A stretch of DNA of 64,000 nt from Charina bottae (lineage: Eukaryota; Chordata; Lepidosauria; Squamata; Charinaidae). Shown in pieces: positions 46,801 to 58,700 of the stretch (its first letter is position 1; every line of letters starts with the position of its first letter). Made by a program: the position numbers and the translations under genes. The stretch is from the NCBI GenBank assembly GCA_023362775.1, contig JALMGJ010000006.1, positions 15,140,001 through 15,204,000 of the forward strand, in the 5' to 3' direction. Under the pieces are notes generated by a model that ran no database searches, was not told the DNA's origin, and worked only from the letters and a program-made list of their open reading frames with translations.

Positions 46801-49800
46801 GGAGATGAGCACCGCCCCCTAGAGTCGGACACGACTGTGCAGGGGAAACCTTTACCTTTACCTTTTTACTACAATCTGAATAATTTGTTTTAGAACAAAG
46901 TGGAAATGAACTAAGGGAAATCAACCAGTGACATTATAGCTCACTTTCTTTAGAAGTATGTTAAACTTGTTTTTTTCATTACCCTCAACTAGAATATGGC
47001 AACTTCCAGGACTGTAATGCTGTCTGCTGGATTTTTACATCCTTAAGAAAGGATCTTTCTAGGACACTAAAGAGAACCTTCAGATAGTATCAAGAATATG
47101 TTTATATATTCCTACTTTTCACCCTGTTCTTCCTTTTCCTGCAAACTACCCATAACTCCATTCTCAGTTTTTTGATATGCTGATCATAGTTTGTAAACTA
47201 TAATTATGACTGTTTCTAGAGCATAGAAATAGTTAGAAATGTGACTATTTTAGTAATATACATCAAAATGATTGAGTAGTCTGAGGCATCTGTTGCCTTT
47301 AATCTGTGCGTTGACGCTTAATTTAGAATTTGCAGGATGGATACCAAAGAACGAGAACACTAAGAGAGACTCCAGAATAGTAATAAATCTTGAAAAAGTT
47401 TTATTTAGAAATCACCCGTGAACATACTTAACAGCATCAGAAGGATAGACCCCAAATAGTTGGGTGAGCCCGAACGGTGGGAAAGGGCCCCGGAACATGA
47501 CTCATGAGGAAACTGGGAAAAAGGGATAAATCTTATACAGTAGCCCTTTTCCCCCACTCCCCTGCCTTTGGAATCTTCACCTCGGTTCTGGGATAACTAG
47601 GAAGGGGAAATTAATATTTATATTTACACTCATTGAAGAGGAAGAGATTCCAAGAGAGTAAGCAGGCACTCAATGGGGAATACACATTGAAAGGAATGAG
47701 TTTCACACTAAAACGGTGTTTCTCAACCTTGGCAGCTTTAAGCTGTGTGGACTTCAACTTCCAGAATTCCCCACCCAGCAAACTGGCTGGGGAATTCTGG
47801 GAGTTGAAGTCCACACCTCTTAAAGTTGCTAAGGTTGAGAAACACTGCCCTTAGAAGCCTTTAGGGTGAAACTGATTAGGGCCTTGCCAATTTCTGATAG
47901 CAGCACAAACAGGCCAAGGGTGCTAATTAACTAATTAAGGTCACAGAGCTGAGCTTGTTAACCTGCAGTTAGCACTGCTGTGCTGCAAAGAAAAGTAATT
48001 TTAGGAAGAGATAGCTTGTTTAAGCAATCTCTCCCTTCTGCAAGGGGGGAAATTCTGCAAAGGAGGGGAAAGGGAAAAAAATATAAAAAATATGGGTCAG
48101 GCAGTCAGGCACAGGACAGCATCTTAAAAGTAACAAAGTGTTAGGGTATAGACCAGGGCTTTCCAAAGTTTTCCCGTGGCGACACACCAACTGCTGTTGG
48201 TGTGTCGCCGCGGGAAAACCCAGAAGCGCTGATGACACACAGTTTGGAAAGCTCTGGTATAGACAGTTGTGGACTACAATCTGCAGACTATGATTCAGGG
48301 ACTGGGTAGACTTGAGATATTGTCCTTATTATCATGTAACACTAAGTTGTGATAGGATTGGTTTGGGTGGTATTGGCTTTGCCTGACATGTAAAGTCATC
48401 TCAATAGAAGAAGCCTTGGTTTATTTTTAGCACCAAGTCATAAGTTATCACCATGATTTATTGTTAGTTTGTGAATGTTTCTTTGCTTAAGCCATGCATT
48501 TCCTTATACCTAAGTCAAAAATCCTTACTTATTTGTGGCTTATGACTAAATTATTTTTATCCACTTCTATTCCTTCTGGATAATGGTAGAATAAAGGGAG
48601 AAAAAATACCAGGAATGGTTGCATTGCTCATTTAAAAGATTGGTTTTGGTTTGTTCAGAAAACCATGGCTTAAATAAATCCAAAGAAATTGTTTGATTGG
48701 GTAGAGTAGATTAGATTGATAGCTATTATCTATCTATCATTTATTTATACACACATTTGTATAAATGTTGTATAAACTTTTTGGATTTTAGGTGGCTTAT
48801 AATTGTACAAATGCAATTATATTTTATTAATAACTAGGTTACAGCAGGAACTGAGTTTGAGATATTTCAAACACCACATTGTATTGCTGAACTTTGTTCT
48901 CATGAGTTTCTTCCATACTCTCTATTTTTACCTTTTACAGGCTAAATTAAAGTCACACATCCAGAATCCCAGTGCACCTGAACTGATTCACTTTCTGTTT
49001 ACTCCCCTAAATCTGGTAAGTCTGAAATATTATTTAATATCTAGGGACTCGGCTTATTTCTCTGAGTGCTTCAAAACCTAATCCACTATGAATTTGCAGT
49101 GGTGAAAGCAGAGGGTGGGTGTCATGGAAATAAAAAGCATAATCTGTTCTAAAAACCTTAATGGTATTTTAGACGACTTTACCCACCCAACTCCGATGGC
49201 TCCATTTGCCCAAGAGTAGCCAAACTAGAAGGAATTAGAACTAGATTCCAAAGTTCAAAATGCATGTTTAAGCTACAGAGTATGCCTGACCATGGATATT
49301 GTTCCTTTTTAAAATATACAAAAACAAAAACTCCCGAAGCACTGAAACCACATTTACATACATTTTTAAAGGAAAACCAGAAGGCTTTTTCTGAATGGTA
49401 TCTCACTCTATAAGGCAGGGGTGGGCAACATCAGGCCCGCAGGCCGTATAAGGCCCATGGGGCTCCCGCCTAAGGCCCGTGGGGCTCCCACCTGCAAACC
49501 CAGCCCCTTCGACGCAATTGGCTCCTGCCCGCAAACCCAGCCCCTTCGACGCAATTGGCTCCTGCTCGCAAACCCCGCCCCCAGTGCTTGTGATTGGCTC
49601 CCGCCCGCAAACTCCGGTCCCCGGTCCGCGGAAATCCCAGAAACCCCGCCCCCACCCCCCGGTCCCCGGTTATAAATATCCAAATGGCCCTTGGCAGAAA
49701 AAAGGTTCCCCACCCCTGCTATAAGGGATTCTGCTGTACTTGTATGAAAGAAAGGGAAGCACTAGCAGCTGCCCAAGAATTAGGGAAGATAAGAAGCTGC

Positions 49801-52800
49801 CATGTTCTGAGAGAGTTCGTAGGCCCATCTAGGTTTGTATCATGTACTCTTTTATTTCAAGTAAGAGCCCGTCTTATTTGGAGACGCCAGGAACTTGCCC
49901 ATCTTATTTGGATGGAGATGCCAGGGACTGAATCTATGTCCTTTTGCACTGAAATATGGCTCATCCCCATAGCAACATGTTGTTAAACTTCCCCAATGGT
50001 CTCTGCCAGGAACAGGGCATGTTACCTGCTTTATTCTCACTGCATACCACTACCAGCTCTACTGTACAAGCAATCACATGATCTCAATGTGCATTTATTG
50101 CTTCTTGTAGGTGGTACAAGCAACGGGAGGTCCTGAGCTTGCTAGCACAGTGCTCAGCCCCCTTTTGACAAAAGACACCATAGAATTCTTACGCTGCATT
50201 GTCACAAGTGAGGAAGGACAAGTCTGGGTATCTCTAGGTAATGCATGGACCAAGGCCAGGTAACATTTGTATAGAGTTGAATGTCACATATCTGAACTGT
50301 GTTAAACTTAATGAGCACATCTTCCACTTTGTTTTTCCCCCCACAGTATAAATCCAAGAAAATCGTTTTATTTTCTTTGGTTTCTTAATTCAGTTATTCG
50401 TGTCTCGGTTTCCTTTTTTTCCTGATGCAGGAATTCAGAAGCCTCTTGGCAAGGCCCCTCAATATGAGGAGGTTCCTTATACTTTGCCATTATTGGTTAA
50501 CTGATCCTATAAATCAATAGCCATTTTGAGCAGATGCTCACAACTTTCATAATAAAGAACGAATCTGGCTGGCTGATGAGTGACACAAATCGGTGATCAT
50601 AATCGCATGATTCTCAGCCTGCATTAGAACACACCCACACAGATGTGTACATGTATAATTATAGCCACTAATAAATTTTGAAATGATCAAGGGTGTTGTA
50701 AACAGATCCATTCTCGACACTGATGGTTACAAAAGACATAGGCAAGAAGTCCTGTACAGGAAAAAAGAGGAAACCTAAAATTGAGATTTCAGCAAAGGCA
50801 TGACATAAGAAGGAATTTCCACCATAATTCTTAGTTCATGCCAACAGTAGGCGGGCTGTTTCTGCATGATGCTTTTTTAAAAATCCACTATAACATTGAC
50901 CATATGCTTGCCAAGGTACATCCCCTGAGTGGGGAAGGCATGTGGTGCTGCGGAGAAAACTGTTCTCGATACAGAGAGATCCTGTAGAAATCCTCATTAG
51001 GGAAGGATGGGCAGACTGCCCAACCTCTACCCTCCAGATACGTTGGGGCTGCATCTTCCAGAATTCCAAGCTAGCATGGCCTTTGGAGTTTTGGGAGTTG
51101 CAGTCCCAACCCATCTGTTGGAGACAATGTTGGAGAAGATCTTGCTGAAGGATCCCCACACAGAAGTGGGTTGTTGAGGGGAGAATATTAGTAGCATTTA
51201 GAGATCTCAGTGTTCTGAGACCTTACTCCCCTTCAGATTGAAAGTTAATTTTAAGGAGTCCACTCTTTAAGGAGTCACAAACAAGATCTTATCTCCATGA
51301 CTTTCCTTGTCCCCCAAAGTAATTCCCCTCAGTTCCTTTTGATTTACTGATTTTGAAATGGTGAGAATAAAAAGGTCAGAAATGAACTTCAGGGCACAGA
51401 GGATTTCCCCTCCCTTTCCCTTCCCCTTTGTTGCCATGGGTTGTGACATGCTTGGTAACAATATTCTCCTGTATGGGGATGATAGGAAATGTTGTTCTCC
51501 CAGGGGTTGCTGCCATTTCAATTTGACTTGAGAATTTCAGAGCTGTGTTCAGCCCCCAATGTTCACTTCTAAGCTGGCTCAGGGAAGTTTCATAATACCT
51601 TGAATAAGGAGAAAGCTTTATTGAAGAAATGGTATTTGTCAGAATAAACTTGAAGGCCAGAGCACATTTCCCCCATTGCCATCAAATGTGACAACTCTTA
51701 AAAATACCTTCCCACGTTCCCATCCATGCTCATAAATTTTTGATAATAATGTTGAGTATGTGTATGTGTGTGTATAGCTAGAGAGAGAGAGAGAGAGATG
51801 TGAATGAGGCAGCAATTAATATCATGGAGCGATGGCATTTCTGTGCAGTGCCTCTGATATTGGAAAGAAAATCTGGCTTTCTAATGCAGCAACACCAAGT
51901 AGCAAGAGCTGGTTGATCTCAGTGGAATATTTTTCACTGATTCCTGAAATAATTGTCTAGCTGGAAGTTGTTGGCATCTCATCTCATGGGAAGTACCAGT
52001 ACAAGAAATGTGGAAGTATTACCACATTTTTCATTGGGCTGTACAGATTTTCTGTTCCCGTACATTGAGGGCAAACATCAGCATACGTTCTCAACTCATC
52101 CTGTATTTTTGCTCCAGTGCATTCAAGCTCTATTTCATTCCAAGGCATCCAATGATGTCGTACACCAGAGAGGCACAGAGTTCTGTAATATTGTAAGACT
52201 TCAGTCATAGAGGTGTCCTTGCTAAATTTCTTTCCATTCAGCCTTCCCAACCCAGTGCTCTCCAAACACATTGGACTATAAGGCTAGGAAATTATGGGAC
52301 CTGTAGTCTCATATATGGCAGCACATTAGGTTGGAAAAGGCTGTTAGCACCTTGAGGGAAGTTGTTGCCTGGTATATCTGTAACAAGGGAAGTTGGAACC
52401 CGTCTCCTTTGTGTTCTCTTTCTTGCTTCCAAAATATTATTTGGAGCTACAGGCAGGCTGGAATTCATATGTCTCTACTCCTTTGTGTATGTAAGAGAGC
52501 TTGAATCCAAAATTCCCCTCCCTCTTGGTCAGGGATCCCTGCAGGTAATAGGCTGAGTGGAGTTGCCTTCTCCAGCCTGGTGTTCTCCGGATCTGTTGGG
52601 TTAATGCTCCCTCCACCCTCAACCAGCATGACCATTAATGGCTGGAAGTGACAGGAGTTGTAATCCAACACATTTGGAGAGTATCAGATAAGGGAAGGCT
52701 GTCATCATGAAAAGAGAACAGTCCTCTGTACAATGTAATGTATGTATGGATTGGTGCTTTGCGATCCAATTGTCACTTCACCCCACAAGTGTAAAGTTTT

Positions 52801-55698
52801 TAAATTATGATGTTGCCTTCCTCCTGAATGCAGAGCTGAGTGGCCCAAAGAGCAGTTCATCCCACCCTACGTGCCACGATTCAGGAATGGCTGGGAGCCT
52901 CCTTTGCTGAGCTTCATGGGGGCTCCAAAAGAGCAAGAGCTCAATCAGTTAGCCGAGTCTGTGGCCAACGTGGCGGAACAGCAGAGGAAGCAAGAGATGA
53001 AAAGATTGTCAACCGAGGTATGGAAAGCAATATGCTTTGTGTTCGACAGTCCAACTGCAGAATGGGCTTATGTCAAGGACTGGCAATTTAGCATCAGCGC
53101 TCACCATGGTTTTTGCACAACCCGTGGATGGCACCTACAGAATCCCAAAATTATATAAAGTCTTAGAAGGCCATCAGACCTTGCAAGGCTTCACGTTTGC
53201 AAACTCACAAGATTTCTGGCAAGACTGCTGAACTGTCATGAAGTTTTGGTCATTAAAAAAGCAAACTACTTCTCTGGGTTCAGAATCTCACTCCAGCACA
53301 TGAGGTTGTGCCATGGCACCTGTCACCTGAAAAGGCTGCCAAAACACGGCTTGTCTTGTGAATCCCATGAAACCGTTGTGTGATGGTTTATGGGAGCCTT
53401 CTGCAGCCTGGCACCTTCTAGATGGACTACAATTCTGAGCACATTGAGAATTTGAGACTTAACAAGTGTGATGTGTCTAGAGGCACCAAGTTGAGAAGCC
53501 TGGTTGATGACTAAAATAAAAAATAAATATTACCTCCTCCTTCAGAGTGAATAGGGCAGTTATTTTTGACAGGGTTAGAAAAGGAATTTAAATTCAATCT
53601 GACAGGCAGAACAGCATGTTATCATCACCCTGCCTCAGTTATTTCTTCTCCCTTTGGGGGAAAAAGTGTATTTTTGTTTGTTTGTTTGTTTGTTTAATCG
53701 CAGACTTATTTGTATGTTAAGGCCAATTAAGTGACCTTGGCTGATCTGAAGAGCCAAGCAGGATCAGCCCTGATTGGTGCTTAGATGGGGTGGAGTGGGG
53801 GTGATCTGGGAAATGCAAGGCTGTAAACTAGATTTGGAAGTTGAAAAAGTATTCCCAATAAGACAAACATCAACCAAGAAAACGTCATGGATGCATCCAT
53901 ATGGGGTTATCAGGGTTTGAACTGAACTTGAAGGCAATTTCACTTTTTTATGTGTGTCCAAAAAGCATTTTTATTCCAAACCAATGGAGCTCCATCCCAC
54001 CTACAAAATATTTCCTTTAAAAAACCAAGACTTTTAATGTGACATTTCAGTGTAAAGAATGAGACCTTCTTTTCAAAACAAGAAAAAATAAATATTTAAC
54101 TTCTCCTTCTGTCTCATTGGCAGATGGTGCCCTGTGTGGCCACCACCATCTTACGTGCACTCCATATTCTACTTATCTAAACCACTTGGTTATACTCAGA
54201 TTCTTCCTGATGAAGTTTTTAAGATCTCTTCCCCCCGCCCCAAGCATGGTAGGGTTTGAAATGGGGTGAAGGAATAACCTAAGAGTAATGCGGCCACATG
54301 ACCATGGAAGCGTCTTCGGACAACGCTGGCTCTTTGGCTAACAAACGGAGATAAGCACCGGCCCCTAGAGTCAGACATGACTGCACAACTGTGCAGGGGG
54401 AACCTTTACCTTTTTTCAATGGTTGCTACATAAACGTCTCGTCCCCATTACATCGACCCGCCCCACCCGGGCATGCAGAGAGGGCATGCTACGGACCCTG
54501 TCTGTAAAAGAATTCCATCTGGCGGGGTCACAGAAGCAGTAGCTCCTGCCCTCTGGAACATTCTTCCCCCGGAGATAAGACAGGTTCCCTTGTGCCTGGA
54601 CTTCCGAAAAAAACTAAAAACCTGGTTTTGTCAGCATGCCTGGAGCGAGAGGGAGAGTGGTTACTCCTGGGGATGGCTAGTTTCCTAGAACGGCCCTAAA
54701 GTTGCCCTTTTACTCACAGACTTATAAAGAACTTGAGCCATCTGGATTTTATTACATTTTATATTCTTACTGTTTATTATATTTATTTTATTGTATTTAT
54801 ATTGTATAGCTATTAACTATGTTTTTATTGTAAACCGCCCAGAGTCCTTCCTTGGGGGGAGATGGGCAGTGATAAATTCGATAAATAAATTTAAAAAATA
54901 GATAGGTAAATTATTCTGAACTTTTAAAGAACCATTCTTGTTCCAGCTGCATGACTGTGACGCTAATGATTCATAGGCATAACATTTAGGTAGATACCAG
55001 TTTTAGTGAGAAGGTTACCAACGTTTCTATTGGTGAGGAAGAAATCATTTTAAGAACAGCTCCAGCAAGCAAGCAAGATGACCTGTGGTTATTTATTCAT
55101 TCATTCATTCTGATGGGCATGAAGCATTCTGCATTTCCGTCACTGAGGGTAGGCTCTACCAAATTGCTTTGCGTTATGGTTTTGCTACCACAGATGATGA
55201 GTAATGCTGATTAGTAAGATGCAAAGATAGTAAGTGGCTTGATGCAGTTTAATACAGTGCCATCAAGCAGTAGAATATATTTTCAGTATCTTAGTTAATA
55301 CAAGCTTGAATCTTTTGTTAAGGCAGAAGCAAGGTTTTCCTGAACCCCCCTCCCCCCAAAAAGAAACAACTTCCAGAAATTTGCTAGGTTTCATAGTGTT
55401 TTGATTAGAAACTTTTTCAGTTAGATCAAGATGATGAAAGTCTGCTAGCCGTCATGGTAGGAACGAGACCTGGAGAACCACAGTTCTGGACCTCCTAATT
55501 CAGATGAATGCAGGGGCTTTCTCAACACTTGAACCAGCTTTCTTCCACCTGCAGCCCTAAGATGTGGTTGGGCGTAACCACCATACTTCCCATCCAGAGA
55601 CCATATTTATCTGTTAATTAGGGGACTGTAGTTCCACATATCTGGGAGGGGCTCGGATGGGAGAAACAAATGAACACATACATATATATTAATCATAT

Positions 55699-55753
<55 letters not shown>

Positions 55754-58700
55754 TTTTTCAAATTTATATGACATATCACACTGAAACTCAACAATGGCAG
55801 AAAAATACCAACATGAAAGCTTCCTATCCTTCCTTTTTTATTTTTTGATTGAAGTCTCGTGTGTACCATGTTTGAATGGCAGAAAAATATCAATGTATTC
55901 TAACTTGGAGTATTGCCTCCAAAATGCCCTGTTCCTACCAAGAAAAGGGATTCTCCTCCGTTTTTATTTCAGGAATTAAAAAAAGCATCCTTGGGTGAAT
56001 TAGCAACATGCATACTGCTGCCATGGTTACACTGCCTAACCCACAGAACTAAGCATTGACTTCATATCTAGGAAATTCTGGTTCCTGAAAATTATTCCTA
56101 GCTTAATCTCTGCTGAGCAACATTGTGCTTTTCTTCCTGTCATTTGAGAAGATGTCTTGTTTGAGCCTTACCATATCAAAATATAAACAGGACTTGAGAA
56201 GTTCTGTTGCAGTGATTTAGGGTCATTTTGTGGTTTGGGGTCTCTGGAGTGGTGTCCATTCCTCCATTCACAAGGCTAGCTGACTAGTTCATGGAGCTTA
56301 ACGTAGAAACCTGTGTGACAGATCTGATAAGATCAGATAATTTGGCAGCTGAGATCTGTATCCCCTTCTAGAGGAGATCCTAGCTCAGTGCTAAAACACG
56401 TGCTTTGCATGCAAAAAGACCCCGGATTCAAAACAATACTGCTAGAGTGAAGAGTACCATGGACAAGATGTCCTTAAGGGGGAGAGTGCCATCACCCCCC
56501 CAGCACTCATAATTTGTTCCCCTCTATTTAGAAAGAAAGCAAAAAGGACTCCTCTTTATTCTCCTCCTCCTCTTCCTCCTCCTCTTCCTTCTCCTCTTCC
56601 TCCTCCTCCTCCTCTATCCTTTTCTCCTTTTCTCCTTTTCTCCTTTTCTCCTTTTCTCCTTTTCTCCTTTTCTCCTTTTCTTCTACCACCCCCTTTCTTG
56701 CTTACTATATGTCATTTTGGGAAAGAATTAAAAGATTTATTTTTCTGAACTGTAGTAGATTCCAAATTTTCTTCAGAGCTAGATGGGCTGGAGGCTCCAG
56801 TGCTCTGTGAAACATTTGAAAAACATCAGATACAAACCAAAGGATCAATTTGTTCAGTTCCTGCATGAAACCAAATGAAGGATGTTTTAAGGAGTTGCTT
56901 GTTCTGTTTCTCCCAACCCCACTTACTAAACCAATTGGCAGCCCCTATTTCCTTTTCACAGCCAAGGACTTCTGGGCCCATATGAAAGTGCTGGGTGTAG
57001 TCTTCCAGAACCATGCAACTCAGGGTTTCCAGACTTTCTGGAGAATCACTACAGGTCTAACTATTTGATGCTATTTGATGGACCATTGGTCAGTCTTAGG
57101 ATAAGACTGTGCCGTGTGCCTAACCTTGTGCAATATTCCACAAGGAACATCTTTGCGGATAACAGCCTCAGGGAGGAAGTAACACATAATCCACGCTTGG
57201 CAAGACATTGGCTCCTGGCAGTAAATCTTGATGAATGCAGTGACCTGATTTTTTCAGTCACCATGCTTGTAGTAGTTGCAGCCAGGAAATACTGCTGGGC
57301 AACATTGCCATGCTGGGCCAGGTGTCGCTTCCTCTGCTCAGTGGCTGGAGGAATGCCTGCATTAATCTTTAAAAATAACAGCTCTCATTGAAGACTATCC
57401 TTTCTTTTTATACAAATGCCCATACAAAACCATACACCGTCTGACTAGCTTTTAAAAATCCTTTAATGCTCTGCTAATCTCAGGTTTCACAACTGTGGTA
57501 TGCTGTAGATGGAGATACCTTTGAGCAGTCCAAAACCTTCATTCAGTTGAGGTTCCAAAAGTTGGCCTCTTGAAGAACTCAAAGAGACATTGGCATTGAA
57601 CTGGCTTCCAGTCTGTTTCTGGGTGAAATACAAAGTGCCGGTTGTTACTTAGGCTGCCCAGTCCTTCGGGTTCAGTCTTTAAAAGGCCCTTCCATGGGCA
57701 TGGGGGCATTCTGCAGCTCCTTAAAGCTTAAATGTCTATTTTCCCATAACCATGCTGAATGTTAAGGTATTGTAGATAGGTACCATAGTTGCATTCCGAT
57801 TAGTACATTAATTAGTTGCTATTAGTGCATTCAAAGCCCTTTACACCTTGGTTCAGATTGAGAGAATGCCTTTGTGTGTTTCCCCTTAACACCATTTGCA
57901 GAGGTTCCTCTACAGTTCTTGGCCCTGTGGGTCAAGAAGCCTCCTCTAAGATGACCCTAGTTCTTCAGAATGCATGCCATGTCAGATTGGGACCTTGACT
58001 CCTTTTGAAAAAAGACCTTAAAAATATGGTGTAAAACAAAAAGGGTTTGAAGATCTGAGTGACTATTAGTTTTAGTTGCCCCAGGTTTTAATTTTGTTTT
58101 CAATTTTTTATTTTAAATATTATTTTATTTTAAATTGCAGAAAGACCTTGGCAGTCAGTGGTGTAATATGTTAAATAAATGAATGGGTTTGCCAGTGGGG
58201 ATAATATTACAGAAGTCACGTTATATTATTCACATGCCATGCCGATGTGAATGGTGTGAGAACGTGTGTGGGGTCGTCCAACTAGCTACTTTTGGAAACA
58301 GGATACAGTGTTGTTTTTTTTAAAAGACCCCCAGATTATATGTGATGTATGTCAAATATGTAAGATAATTTTGATATATAGGCCACCTTTCCTTCTCTAG
58401 GACACGTGTTCAGGAGTAGATGATTTAATGTGGTATAGCCCACATGTTTGTAAGCTTTCATGAATTTATAATTCACCAATTTTCGGCTTGCATTTCCTGG
58501 AATGCAAGGAGCTGAGATTCTCACTCCATATTGTCAGAGCATCTGCACGACAGCTTTTCCTTGTTAAATTTCCATGCCATTCCATGTTGAAAAATGGCTA
58601 TGTACTCAGCTTTTCAGGTTGCAACAGTGTCATGGTGGTTCTGTTGAAGATGTACAGAATGGCTGTTCATGATTTGCAGTGAAAGATCTATGGCAGACTT

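Larger units (their letters stand above)
46436..48940 (+). other. EPS8: EPS8 intron 10
   Basis: A 2.5-kb intron with a full Sauria-type SINE, a fold-back MITE and a short GC-rich MITE. The stretches 46890-47700 and 48270-48930 show nothing recognisable. Confidence 0.8.
49016..50110 (+). other. EPS8: EPS8 intron 11
   Basis: A 1.1-kb intron. It carries the CCAAT-rich hAT element (49416-49718) and an antisense tRNA-like SINE remnant directly after it. Confidence 0.8.
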
